This document shows, piece by piece, positions 12,063 to 24,434 of a stretch of DNA of 64,000 nucleotides; positions within the stretch are counted from its first letter, which is position 1, and the number at the start of each line of letters is the position of its first letter. The translations under genes were made by a program, and so were the position numbers. The notes beneath the pieces were generated by a model. That model was given only the letters and a program-made list of their open reading frames with translations. It was not told the DNA's origin and ran no database searches. The stretch is from Xylogone sp. PMI_703. Lineage: Eukaryota > Ascomycota > Leotiomycetes. Where the stretch lies: the NCBI GenBank assembly GCA_021399445.1, contig JAJTUQ010000002.1, forward strand, positions 62,001 through 126,000. The letters run 5' to 3'.

Positions 12063-15035
12063 GCTGTCTGAAGCCTTACCTTCACTAAACCAACTCTTGA
12101 CGCTTCAGGTGGAAGAGATAATAGAAAGCTGTCATGGATATATGCCCTGTGAGTACTCATCTCAATATAACTCTACCTTGAGTACAGCTGATTTTAGTGG
12201 CTGGCTGAGGCAGAACATACATTACTTGCAGACCTGGGACGTTGGGTATCACTGCAGCCTATGTATGCAAGCCAGCTATTACTGACAAGGCTATGAAGCC
12301 GAACTGAGTGGCTGAATTGAGTTTGCATGTTGAAGGATAATGTTCCGGAGTGGCCGAGAGATCATCGAGCGGCTGAATAGATTGAAGAAAGCTGTGCCAG
12401 AGTCAATGGACACATGCGGGTAGCCTCCTACACCAGCTGAGGCCCATCCTCCAGAACGTGGCTGAGCTAGAGCAGACTCCAAGGCTACGAACTTTCTCCG
12501 GGGTAGTAACCACGTATACTATATAGAAGCTATTAAGGTCAATATAACGAATGTACACTCCCTAATTGTACTACTAGAGTCTGATATCATCTTTGTATAC
12601 CAAGGGCTCTTGATTTTGCAGTGTCGCCGTCTACAAAGTAGATGAAGCGTAGGATCGCGAATAAAAGCTCTGTCTATGCTTGACGTGCATATTTTGAGAC
12701 TTTCAGCAGAGTGTAATCTGCCTACAGAGCGGCTCGGCGTGTCTCTACTTAAATCAAAGAAGATAAGTCTGAAGAAAATATAGGCCAGTATTAATTTCGA
12801 CAACATTGCTAAGAAAATATCTGGTGAACGTGCACCTGGATTATCGGATGAACCCAAATCGCCGAGGCTATTAACCGCTGCAGATGAAGCCTTGAGACTC
12901 GTGAGATTGAGACAATAGACCAAAGCTCGTCGAGAACTAGATTCGCAACACCTTGAGGGGCGCAAGTAAAGTGACTTTTGGCTGTAAGTTGGAGGTCCAT
13001 TTTGTAGATATTTAGTACAGCTACCCCGCATCATCACCACATTGAGCCAAATGATAAAGACGAGATATGATTTTATATGCACGTATTTACTTTATTGGGC
13101 TGATAGATTCACTTTAAAAACAGAATTAGTTACGAATCATATTAGCTACAAAGCATTCGACTTATAGTTTGTTCTCGACGTACTTTGAATTTGATTGTAA
13201 AAACTGCTAGCTTAACCTGAAGTTCAATGATATGACTTTACAAACAAGTGCGGCTCGTTTAAACTGAATATTCACCTGTGATTCTACGTAGATCAGGGCA
13301 CAACACAAATATGGTAATCGATGATGTATAAGCATTATATGAAAAGAAGCAGCAATGATACACTTTGAAAGCTGTGTCTAATAACAAGACTCTCCTTTCA
13401 GCAGGGATGGGTCCAGAACAGAACTGGTGTATTTAGTAGAATTGCCACTCTTTGCGGGATAAGGGGAAGCAATTCGACGGCAAGTCCTCGGAATATAACA
13501 GTCATTCCTATCAACGCTGAGGCCGGTACCTTGCAACATTTTGCTTATAACATCTTTCTTCTCTTAAGGCTCATGGAGTGGGCCGGGTACTTGTATTGAT
13601 GACCTGCAGCGACCCTTTTCCAGGTGCCAGAGGCAATAGGTGCGTAAGAGCTTGTGATACTTTGTTTATGCAGTTCTTGGAAGTTTGTGACAGCATAGCC
13701 CTTTGAGTAGTCTAAATACCAACCATATCATTTCTCATTGCTTCTGTGAGGATACTAATCTACTGTACTTTTTGAATTGGCCTCTTCTCTTTACAATTTG
13801 GTTTTCCTTTAGGTTAGACTGTATTAAACTGTAGAGAGTCCATAGGTTAAGTGGCGAAAGACTAAAGCTTTTCTTACACGTCTGATCAAATTAGGCCCTC
13901 TTGATAATGGCGCGGTTCTCCCAGTATTCAATGACAGTCAGCTTGAACTGTATACAACATGACTTCTATACTCCCTATATGTATGAATTACACTGACGAA
14001 AACAACAGTGCAAGCTACCAAATTTTTTCAACAGCCCATTTAGCTGATAGAAGCAGCGGAGAAAGCGGAGAGAGTAGATGCCGGCGTCTGACACCTCCAC
14101 CTCCCAAGCTGGCGTCTAATTATAACTTTGTACCAATAAAAGGTTCAGGAATTAGCGACGTTGGAATTGGTACCTCCGTATAACGATAATAACCTCAAGA
14201 AGCAGGCTGGTCTTTCGTATACTAAATCCACTTCCCCAGCCGAGCGAAGCAACGTGGACGGACGCCGTCAGCTAATTCGCGCGTGTTACTGAGTAACTCC
14301 CGAGGCTTCCATCTGAAAGAACTTTCGATGCATCTTCTCCGATGCAAGCTGATCGCCTAACCGCTGTGTACAGGGAGATAGGCTCTAAGCCACTGAGAAG
14401 CCACCCGGCAGCCAAATAAGAAGGGGCAGGTGTTCTCCGCAGCCAGCTCCCCTTCGAAGAAACACAATCCACACAATGTGCCTCGTGCTGAACCGTGCAT
14501 GAAGAAGAGATGCGCAGCTAGCGGGAAGAGCGTCCTATTAACGCGATAAAAGGATTGAAAAGCTGGTTCGTTGGTTCATGCGAGGGCGGCGACAGGGCAA
14601 TTTACCAGCTGCGGAGGTGGTAGCCACTTAGGGCAGGAGGACACCCGTAAAGCTTGGCCCGAATCAGAGCCCAGCCTCCTATCAGAGACTCTATCAGTGC
14701 TCATGCTCAAAGCCCAGCCGGCCGACCAAGACCAGCTCCGACCGGGGGCACAGGCGCAAGGCTTACAGGATCAACGACTGCTGAACATACTGGTAAGGGC
14801 GCTCACAGTATTGGACGACGTCGGGGCTCTAAACGCTTAGGACACATCGAATCTAATTGCTGCCCTGATCACTGAACACATGTCACGGAAGCCCCATCCT
14901 GCGATGCATCGGAACGGGGTTCCAAGAAGTATGCTTCTTTTTGGCCCGGACGAATCATTCTCTTTTCGTGGATTTTCATTCAACATGTGGTCCACGGTCA
15001 GCGCCGCGTAGGCATGCTTGGCTTAGAGGGGGTCT
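12063..15035. other. Long intergenic region, no clear gene
   Basis: Three kilobases without a recognisable gene. A minus-strand open frame of 187 codons (12,519-13,082) is Ser/Arg-rich and unsupported. Between about 14,220 and 14,870 the DNA becomes GC-rich, with overlapping open frames of 73-89 codons on the plus strand, possibly a relic. A 13-bp perfect palindrome (GTTACTGAGTAAC) sits at 14,285-14,297. Confidence 0.4.
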
Positions 15036-15039
15036 TTCC

Positions 15040-15048
15040 TATAAAATA
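15040..15048 (+). promoter_or_regulatory. TATA box of the sphingomyelinase-like gene
   Basis: TATAAAATA lies 96 nt before the chosen start codon at 15,136, a plausible place for a fungal core promoter. Confidence 0.5.
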
Positions 15049-15135
15049 TCTCCCACCCGGGGGGTTTAAAAATGCTGATCAATTGATTTATCAAAGTTAA
15101 CGAAGATACTTCAGCTGGTGTATTGAATAGGAGTC

Positions 15136-17147
15136 ATGAAGTTCAGAGTGGCACCAGTGCTCTTATCATCTCTTGCAGTTAGAGCTTTCGCTGCTCCTCC
15201 TGCCCTTCAAGGTCTTGAGACTCGAGACCTTACAGAGGATATCAAGCGGGACCTTGCGGAGACAATTTGGGAGGATATTGAGAATGCGGCAACTTGCGCA
15301 GCCTGTGAGGTAATGAAATCATTATGTTCAGTAGCCAAGGGCCCCTAAGTAACAAATTTCTAGAGTGTTCTTGTTGCCTTAAAGGGTCTTGCCGTTTTTG
15401 GGAACACTGCCTTCATCGATGTCATTACTGAGTTGTGTAAAATTTCAGGGGTTTGTCCCTTATTCAGCAAGTCTATCTTTGCTCAAATTCATTGACTATG
15501 TGATAGGCCGAAGATGACGACGTCTGCGAGGGAACCATCAAGTCTGAAGGCCCAGTCTTAGTGTCAATTGTAAAAGGCTTGTCCATTGGATCTAACGCCT
15601 CCCAGCTCTTCTGTGGTACTCTCTTCGGTCTCTGCCAGAACCCAGACTTTGATCCATTTACCGTGTCTTTCCCTAAACCCAAGCCAAATAAGGTTCGTCC
15701 TCCACCTAGTGGACAAAATCCCATTTTTGTTGGCCATATCAGTGATGTTCACGTCGATTTGAACTACACTACCGGTGCCAACTATAACTGTACAAAGCCC
15801 ATCTGCTGCAGGCCTTACACAACAGACGATGCTCCAGGAAATACTGACTTTCCCGCCGGCCCGTTCGGTAACACGAATTGCGACTCACCTTTAAGTCTCG
15901 AGGAGAGCATGGTAGCAGCAATCGAGAAGATTAATCCTGCCTTCACAATCTTCACCGGTGATGTCGTAGCTCACGATCTGTGGCTAGTGAATGAGGCTGA
16001 GGTTATCACTGACCTACATTCGACCTACAATACTCAGCTTGGCTCTTTACGCACTGTGTTCCCAGCTCTAGGGAACCACGATGTGGCACCCGTGAACAAC
16101 TTTGCTCCAGATGGACTCGGCGCTGAAGCAAGCATCCAGTATGCTTACGACACTAATGCCGCGGATTGGACAAAATGGATAGGTGCACCGGCCGCTGAGG
16201 CAGAGAAAGACTTCGGTTCATACTCAGTTATTTATGGCAATCTGCGTGTGATATCTTTCAATAGTATCTTCTATTACAGACTCAACTTCTGGATGTATCA
16301 AGATCCCTTGGAGAAAGATCCTAGTGGACAGTTTGCCTGGCTAATAAGCCAACTCCAAGCAGCTGAAGATGCCGGCCAGAGAGCTTGGCTAATCTCTCAC
16401 GTTCCTTCAGGATCTGGAGATTATTTCCCACAGTACTCCAACTACTTTGATCAGATCGTCAATCGATATGAAGCGACCATCGCAGCTCTCTTCTATGGCC
16501 ACACCCATGACGACCAATTCGAAATCTCGTACAGCGACTATTCGAACAGAAATTCTAAGAATGCAGTGGCCATGTCTTACATTGCTCCATCACTAACACC
16601 TACCTCCGGCAGTCCAACTTTCCGCATATACACCATTGACCCGGTCACTTATGGAGTCCTAGACTTCACAAACTACATCGCCGACATCAGCTCCCCATCA
16701 TTCCAGAATGGCCCCGAGTGGGTGAAGTACTACTCCGCAAAAGCTGCATACGGGCCTGTCGTATCACCACCCTTAGTGGACCCTGCCGCTGAATTAACAC
16801 CCGCATTTTGGCACAACGTGACTGAAGCATTCCAGAACAATGACGGCATCTTCCAACAATATATTTCAAGGAAGTCCAGAGGATTCGAAGTTTCGAGCTG
16901 CACGGGTGACTGCAAGACAAATGAACTGTGTCAATTACGGGCTGCACAGTCGCAGTACAATTGCGTGACACTCAGCCCGGGTATTCACTTCAATAAGCGG
17001 GATGAGGACTCGACTGTTGGACATCAACATGAAGACCAGTGCGAGGGATCCGCCATTCGGTCTATTTTTATGGAGTTGACGAAAGACAAGAAGGCGTTCG
17101 TGAATACCGTTCAGGCGAGCATAACTAAGAGATCGATGAAGATGTAA
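15136..17147 (+). CDS. Secreted acid sphingomyelinase-like phosphodiesterase
   Basis: Three exons (15,136-15,309; 15,364-15,450; 15,507-17,147) give 633 residues. A signal peptide comes first, then a Cys-rich saposin-B-type segment (about 52-132: CAAC, then LFCGTLFGLCQ), then a calcineurin-type metallophosphatase core. Metal ligands are visible: SDVH at 166, FTGD near 236, GNHD at 276, SHVP with His at 386, GHTH at 419. Saposin plus metallophosphatase is the architecture of acid sphingomyelin phosphodiesterases, which cleave phosphocholine from sphingolipids. Fungal members are exported and may work on other phosphodiesters. The C-terminal 130 residues contain further Cys pairs (SSCTGDCKTNELC). 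Both introns are about 55 nt. A second secreted phosphatase lies 7 kb upstream, but a functional link is speculative. Confidence 0.92.
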
Positions 17148-17749
17148 TGTTTAATGTGTTTGGATAGTCATGATTGGTGTATATAGGGTAAAATAGTAGA
17201 TATATAGAGCGAAAAAGAGTCATCGCTCAATTGGAAGCATAATTGTAAAATCGCACAGTCTAGACTCAAAGATCGCCACTGTACCAAGATTGCGAAAGCT
17301 ATTTAAAGACACTACAACATCAACCAATCCTGAGGCAATGATCTTACAAAAGAAGATCAGCTTTAGTAACGGCGAATTGGTTGGTTCAAGGGATCTCATT
17401 CGCTCCCCTGCTTGATTCGCTCGGTGTAGGCCTAAGGAGCATCAGCTCTGCGGCACAGCTGTAGAGTGTAACCTTGACGATGCTTGTTTTGGTAGACAGC
17501 TTGACACGCTTCAACTTCCCTTTGTCGCAACAACAATAATCTGCAGTATTCTATCATAAGCAGTCCAGCTACTCGTCGTGGTCTAACAATTGCAACTAAT
17601 CTCTAATACATCACTGAATAGTCGTTGCGACGCTTTGAAAGTAGCTCTAAGCTGGCCTACAACTCACCTCCCCGCAGAACGCTACTTCCAGGCGGGCTTG
17701 GCGGAAAGCCCTCGTCATTACAGATATCACGATTTCTCAGAAGTTTAGT
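17148..17749. other. Intergenic, promoter of the Zn2Cys6 gene
   Basis: Six hundred bases between two same-strand genes. No open frame or repeat of note. Confidence 0.5.
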
Positions 17750-20283
17750 ATGTCTTCAGTTGAAGGCCAGACCACCGACTCCATAGTCACCGGCGATGAT
17801 CCTACTTCCTCGCGCTCTTATCGTCTTCTTTCTCGTTCACGACCTCGTCCTGTACTCTCTTGCCTGCGCTGTCGACGGCGAAAGATCAAGTGTGACAGAC
17901 TACTTCCGTGCGGGCAGTGTACCTTAACTGGGCATGCTAGACAATGCACCTACAGTAGTAGACCTAAATCGGACAATGCCAATGGTGTGCAAACTCGAAA
18001 TGGAAACGTTCCAGGACGGGACATAGCAGACGCTCCCGCTGGGAACTCCGGAGAGTTGACATCTCAGACTGCGGTTAGCGTTCGCACCGAGTCCGATGAT
18101 AGTATCAAGACAGAAACACTCACCTCACTTCAACAGCGACTGCAGAGGTTAGAGCAGCTATGTTCATCACATTCTCATGGACCAACAACGAGCCCCGGTC
18201 ACGAGGACGACAACAGCAGGGACGTGCAGAGCCCATCCTCGAAGGTAGATGCCGTTTTGAGTATCAAAGCCTCAGGTCCACGCTATCATAGTCAGAACTA
18301 TAAGAAATCGTTATTTCATAATGTAAGCATTTTTACTCTTTTATACAGCCTCATAAAAGCTATTAAACCTAAGCTTTTACAAAAATTAGTTTGGAGCTGT
18401 CAATCGGTTCTGTCATACCGGATTTGATGATCCTGAGCGAGCTCCCGCTATGCATGAGCTGAAGATGTATTATGAAAGATTCACCAAGGCACGTAAGAGG
18501 AACGACAAAGCAAAACCTGATCAGCGGTCATTATCCTCGATTCTAGAGTTGCTTCCAGCTCGTGAAGTTTGTGATGAATCTGTCAAAGCCTACTTCAAAT
18601 GCTTTGAGAAAAATATGCGGATCCTTCACTATCCGTCATTCATGGAGGAGTATCTACGCTTCTGGGAAGCTAGTGAGACAATGCGCCAAAATTCTGAAAT
18701 GGTTGTTCTTCAATTAGCCGCTATCGTAGCGATAATCCAGTTTTGGAAAGACATATCTACACCCATCGGTGGTAACGAAATAAAAGCGGATATCCTCTGC
18801 GGCCAGGTAGAATTGTGGCTGGACAAGCTCGCAGGCCGTAGACAGCTGACAGTATCCGCATTATCAACTCGGGCTCTTCTCATTTTAGCTCAGCAGGTGC
18901 GAGGTGTGCAGGCCGACAAAATATGGAACGCCACGGGGAAGCTTGTAAGATCTGCGATGATGGCGGGTTTGCACCGTGATCCTTCCGAGTTTCCAAACAT
19001 TACTATCTTCGACGGGGAAATTAGACGCAGGCTCTGGATGTCCATAATTGAGCTTGAACTGGAAGGGTCTCTGATTTACGGCATGCCGGTTATGGTGCGT
19101 GACGGCGATTTCACCTGCAATCCTCCGTCCAATGTCAACGATATAGATCTCTTCAGTGGAATGATGGAACTGCCTCTGTCCAAACCACTGCATGAATTAA
19201 CTGACTCCATCTTTCAGGTAGCACTGGTTGGGTCATTGATTCCACGACTTCAGGGTATAGCTGAATCCATATCTCAGCAAGAGAATTCCCAATCGCATAT
19301 CCAATCCCACATTCAAGCAATCGAAAGATATCTCCAAGATTTACCAAAAAGCTTGCGTATCGATGCAAATAAAAAATATGACTTCAACCAGAGATTTTCG
19401 ATAGCCATGTTGAATGTCTATATTCGAAGAGTTATAGCGTATTTGTACCGATCATCTACATCACCTACGGAGATGACGCCCGAGATGACAACTACTGGTC
19501 TCCAATCATCACTATCGATCCTCTCTTATCAAAAGATCTTTGATCCCAAATCCAATTCTGAACAAGACGCCATCCACTGTGAGAAATACTGGGATCTATT
19601 CCACATTCTCTGCAAGAGCGATATAATGCAAGCAGCACTGGATGTTTCCCTCCATGCACGGATAGAAGACCTAGTATCGTGGACAAGAGCCGGTCTACTT
19701 CTCGCCATTGACGATACAACAGATAGCTTAATGCGAAGGGTATCGAGGAGTGGAAGTGATATCAAGGATATCCTTCGACTTGCTGTGATTTCGCAGTTTT
19801 TGAAGTCGCAGTTCACGCATGCTGATAGTGAAGATATGATGAAGGAAGGCATGCATAATGTTGTTGCGGCGTGTCGAAGAGCAATCAAACAAGATACTAC
19901 GTTGTTTAATAGTGAGAATGGTAATAATATGGTAAGTGCTTCCCGTTGCATAATATGCATAGTATAGCTCGACTGACATCTGAAGACTCCTCGAGTTCCG
20001 CAATCCCCGAACTCTCAGCCAGCCATTGAGAATGGCAATAATTCAATCGATTGGACAATGGTGCCAAATGATGCAGCACTGCCCGGGGATGATCTGGTAA
20101 GACTTTGCGCCTCCTTAGCAATTTCTAAATGACCTCTTTGAATTCAGCTTTTCTTTTCAGTGACGGTCCATCAGATATATATTAACTGATGTTTAGGAAT
20201 CCTTTTTCAATATGGATGGAGTCAACTATGACCTCCTATCACATTATACCCTCGATAATATCCATGGTGATATGTGGCGCTAA
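17750..20283 (+). CDS. Zn2Cys6 fungal transcription factor
   Basis: Four exons (17,750-18,322; 18,390-19,931; 19,986-20,096; 20,197-20,283) join in phase to 770 residues. The binuclear zinc cluster is near residues 39-67: CLRCRRRKIKC, then CGQC and a final C (C-x2-C-x6-C-x5-C-x2-C-x8-C). A linker follows with a short coiled coil (LTSLQQRLQRLEQL) that would allow dimer binding. The middle homology (fungal_trans) region contains LHRDPSEFPN and RRRLWMSIIELE, typical of the family. The last two small exons encode an Asn/Asp-rich tail. It lies tail to tail with an FAD monooxygenase gene 230 nt away, so it could be a pathway-specific regulator, but no other pathway genes flank it. Confidence 0.9.
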
Positions 20284-20513
20284 TATTATTAGTATGGCAA
20301 CAAGCACATCTCATGGATAATAAGTCGAAAAAAATTAGTAATTGCATATAACTCCTAAGGCGACTTACTATCTAATGAGTTGTTTTCTTCGGAATAATTC
20401 ATCCCATAAAATGCAATCTCAATCAATCTTTTGAGCTGAGTATAACGCCAAACCAATTTGAGCCATCATTAATTCCATAACATGAAGCTGAGGCCTGGCC
20501 CCCAAATTCTCTT

Positions 20514-21734
20514 TCACCTCCTGCTCTCTACCCAGCGGTTTACATCGGCCCTGAAATCTGCTTGATATAGCCAGCTCAACTCAATCTCTTTCATAGAGCC
20601 TGCTGGCATCTTATCCCGCTCCTCCTGCGGCATACGTCTAAACTCGATCTGATGATTTAGCTCTAACACCTTATCAACTCTCTGTTGTCTATAGCTCTGC
20701 CAGAAACTGAGTGCGTCCCGCATATTCACCTTATCCACCTGCCCAAGAAGCAGAGAAAAGATGTAGACATCTTCGAATGCCTGGTTAATTCCCTGGCCTG
20801 CGCTTGGCGGAATAGCATGTGCCGCGTCTCCTAGGATAATAACACGACGCTTCTCGGAGGCCCATTTCTCTAGCTTAGGTACGACGTAGTAAGGCCACAC
20901 ATTGAATCTGTCGTGAGGTATATGCGATACGGCATTCTGAACTATTTCGGGAAAGTGCTCCGTATCTTGTCTGAGGAACTCCACCAGCGCCTCTTTATCG
21001 GCTGAGATCTGCTCCCAACCAGCTCGATCCGGATCTTCGCCAATACGTTTCTGTTTCCCCAGTAAGACCTCTGAGCCGTCTGTTCCCTGAGGAGCAATAA
21101 CAAAACTGCCGTGAGGCGTCAAAATCGTGACTGGAATGTGGTATCCGGATGGTAGCTTCAACTGTGCAGTAGGAACCGCAGCCGTGATGCCTGCCATGCC
21201 AGTGAATGTTGGCGTCAAATCTGGATACAGGTATCGACGAACAGTGGAATGAATCCCATCCGCGCCAACGAGGATATCCGCAGACTCCGTATTCCCATCT
21301 TGGAACTCCCACGTAACGCCATTATCAGTCTCTTCCACAATTCTTACAAACTTCTTCCCAAATTCAATCTGCACCCCTCGCTCTTTCATGACGGCCAACA
21401 ATTCATCAATAAGCGCATGTCGGTATATTCTCAACGCGGCATACCCATATTTCTCCTTCCCTCCGAATTCATACGTCTCGAGCAGCTTGCCATCTCCGTC
21501 TTTGTATTCCAGTGTCTCAAAATTGTACCCCTTGACGCGGACTCGGTCATAAACTCCAAGTGCATCGAGGACTCTCAGGGCATTGGGTGAGAGCATGACC
21601 GCGCCACCGATGTTTAACGGTGCGGGACGACTTTCGTAGACTATGCAAGGGATGTTTTGTTGATGGAGAGCTAAAGATAATGAAAGGCCTGAAAGGCCTG
21701 AGCCAATGATTGCTACGTTTGGTCTGGAAGCCAT
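20514..21734 (-). CDS. FAD-dependent monooxygenase (salicylate hydroxylase-like)
   Basis: A single exon of 406 residues. Class A flavoprotein hydroxylase motifs are all present: GSGLSG Rossmann loop at 11-16, the DG motif ILVGADGIHS near 154-163, and the GD motif LGDAAHAIPPSAGQG at 301-315. Such enzymes use NAD(P)H and O2 to hydroxylate aromatic or polyketide substrates. The substrate is not deducible. No signal peptide is seen, so it is probably cytosolic. It converges with a Zn2Cys6 regulator gene. The ATG at 21,734 sits eight residues before the FAD-binding beta strand and is a secure start. Confidence 0.92.
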   Translation of the reverse strand: MASRPNVAIIGSGLSGLSLSLALHQQNIPCIVYESRPAPLNIGGAVMLSPNALRVLDALGVYDRVRVKGYNFETLEYKDGDGKLLETYEFGGKEKYGYAALRIYRHALIDELLAVMKERGVQIEFGKKFVRIVEETDNGVTWEFQDGNTESADILVGADGIHSTVRRYLYPDLTPTFTGMAGITAAVPTAQLKLPSGYHIPVTILTPHGSFVIAPQGTDGSEVLLGKQKRIGEDPDRAGWEQISADKEALVEFLRQDTEHFPEIVQNAVSHIPHDRFNVWPYYVVPKLEKWASEKRRVIILGDAAHAIPPSAGQGINQAFEDVYIFSLLLGQVDKVNMRDALSFWQSYRQQRVDKVLELNHQIEFRRMPQEERDKMPAGSMKEIELSWLYQADFRADVNRWVESRR

Positions 21735-24253
21735 GTTGTCTGATACTTTGGTGTTCTTTGATGCTTTCTCGAAGTTCTAAATTGAGAGGGATGGAATATT
21801 ATGTATAAATGTAATTTGAGTTCTTGATTTAAAGTCATCTTGGCATTCTAATGACATTGTAGAAGTCATATATACACATGTATTTCCCATCATGTCCGTC
21901 TCGTCCTCGGATTTGTATATCAATCTTTCCCAATCCAGTGGCGGAGGTGCGGCGCCGCCTTCTCGGATCCGCGCATGTATTTACGTACAGCGTATTTGAA
22001 CGCGGCGCCGCGGGGGCAGCAGATGAGTTATCACGATTGTTTCAATATACTCACCATGAGTGATTGTTTTTAAACATAGTAAATAACATTTGTCTCATAC
22101 GCTCAAACAATGTTAAACAAGTGCCGTACCGGTATATCCTTTTACTAGGATACCCAGGACACATATCGGACCGAGGATCGACGATGCAGAAATACAGTAA
22201 GAAAAGCTTACATACGCAGTACTGTCTACACCTACTTTCTATAAATAGTACCTGATCAAGCTGTCTTATTTAAATACATCAAAATTTCCATCTACAGTTT
22301 AATTTTTGAGAAGATAGTCGGTGCAGATCTTCCTCGCAAAATGTACAAACTCGCCAATTCAAGACGAAGCGTCCAATAAGATATAGGAAGGAAAAGTTCA
22401 TCCAAATACGAGGCGTCAACGTGGCACAGCATATTCTGGTTATTAAAAGAGGAGATCCTGCACTTTGACTCTTTTCTTCAGAAATTTAATTGTGGTTGGA
22501 ACCACGATCCGGAAGGCATTTTCATGATCTTCAGTCAAGCCCGACGCGGAAGATTAAAAAAAGACTATATAGAGCCACGAGCTCGAGGGACAGTATCCAC
22601 GTATATAGATTTATTGAGCTGCATTCATAGATACTGCGCCCTCTCAGAAGACGAACTGGTGCCTTGATCCAGTAAAGCATTGAGAACAGCTCTGGCGCAT
22701 GCCTCCATCATTCTCCACCCCTTCAACGATATCCCCAACAACAATGGGTATCTCCGCGCTCTACCTCCTAGCGGACAAAAGGCTCATCTCTTCCTCATCT
22801 AGGAATGCTTCTCGCGTGGTTGGGGTTATTTTGAGTATTCTGTGGCTTTTGAAATTGATGTGGCTTAGAACATGCGTGGTGTTTGGCTTGGTACGCGAGA
22901 GCAAGGAGATAGAAGGGGAAGGTGACGAGATTGAAGAGGTTTGCGGGCTCTGTAGTGGAAACAATACAAGAACGGCCATCCCGGCATAGGGAATTTTGCG
23001 ATAAAGAGGATGAAAAGCATAGGGTTGTGTTATAATAGAGAGGACTGTGCTATATGTGGTGATGAAAAATGTACTTCGTAGTTGGTGTCAAGGGAGGAGG
23101 GTAGAGGGGAGTCTCACGAGAATACCCGGGATGAGAGTGTCGGAAAACATACCTCAGAAGGAAACCTGTTGAAGTAAAACAATTGAGGAGTGGGTTAGAA
23201 GAACTAATGCAGTAGCGATACTCGTATGGTGAATTCCCAGCTTGGTAGCATGCGTACATATCCAAAGCCAGAACAATATGCAAGAAAAAGACAAAAGTCA
23301 TATGCGAATAAGTAACGACAATTCAAGCTAGCAGCAACCTTTTCGCAGAACTATTGCATTTCCAAGATATCAAAAAGTTCGGCCCGGTGTCGAAATGCCT
23401 AAATCTTTTGTCGAATCGAAAGTCGTTTATTGGCGTTGTGTTTACCCAAATCGATCCCCTCAGAAGATGAGTTTGTCTAGACCGAGCTAGCCAACTACGG
23501 CCTTCCCATCTTCCTGGGCGATACTCATCTTATTTAGGTTTATATGGCCATATTTGCCCAGATTGAGATGTATTGTGGTTGATTCTCATTGGTCGATGGA
23601 AGATTGTAACAGTCACGCTAAAATCTGGGGGGCGTGAATATCTCAGATTGCCAAACAGAGCCCCCATAGATAGGCTGCGGGAGCCTTTAGCTCAGGCCTT
23701 TATATATTCTGATCAAACCCCCGGTTTCAATAAATTCTTTAAAAGTTAGCGTATCTAACGATTTAGGTCTATGTGCAATATTTCATACGCGTATAAAAAT
23801 ATGCACAACAGGGATTGTTTGCAGACACTAACCCAGCTGGCTCATTAAGGTTAAATCAGGGGCCAATTTCCGATAGTCTATCCCCATCGCGTTATTCTCG
23901 CATGGTACAGCGTAGTATTATTGGTTATTACGAGATATCGAGCATGAGACTGTCTAACAAAGAAAGATGCATTGGCTTAATACTGGTCAGGAACCATCTC
24001 AGTTATGCCGCAAGGTCCAGCGCCGCCTTTTTTTCTTAACTGCGCCCAATGGCGACTTGCTACCCGGTGGAGTGTAATGGCTAAATCGCTTCAAGGCTTG
24101 TCTACGCCCCCGATCTAAGGTAAAGTCGGCCTATTTCAAGCCCGATTGCCTAGATAGGAAAAACCAACACCTTTCGTCCCGGCCACGAGACGCCGGGAAC
24201 CACTCGTTTTAAATTACCCTCCGTCCTAGGGCTTGTTGGCTTGGGTTCCTATT
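21735..24253. other. Long intergenic region, possible decayed coding patch
   Basis: No intact gene. The minus strand at about 22,640-23,300 has short protein-like runs in different frames, for example a hydrophobic segment around 22,900 and a run beginning EACARAVLNALLDQ near 22,720. This could be a many-intron gene or a decayed one; I could not build a model. Around 21,930-22,020 there is a GC-rich patch with GGCGCCGC motifs. Confidence 0.35.
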
Positions 24254-24259
24254 ATAAAC
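24254..24259 (+). promoter_or_regulatory. TATA-like element before the GPI-protein gene
   Basis: TATAAA lies about 180 nt before the start codon and is followed by the pyrimidine-rich leader (about 24,270-24,350) often seen upstream of strongly expressed fungal genes. Confidence 0.4.
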
Positions 24260-24434
24260 GTCGCATTCCCTTTTCTTTTTCAAACAACCACCTCAGAGCA
24301 TCCGTCGTTTTTGTCACTCGTTCTTTTTTGCGCCATATCGCAACCGCCACAGTCACTACCTTCGTTGTCATAGTCGCTCATTTTTTGTGATTTTGTAGTT
24401 TTGCGTCGTGAACATCCAAATCATTCTTGCAGTC

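Noticed and set aside
12519..13082. A 187-codon minus-strand open frame as a gene
   Set aside because: No recognisable motif and a competing frame inside it (12,809-13,000); not enough to call a gene.
14239..14255. GCCGAGCGAAGCAACG as a 45-nt module
   Set aside because: It has both end motifs but almost no middle, so the fixed length is missing; chance match.
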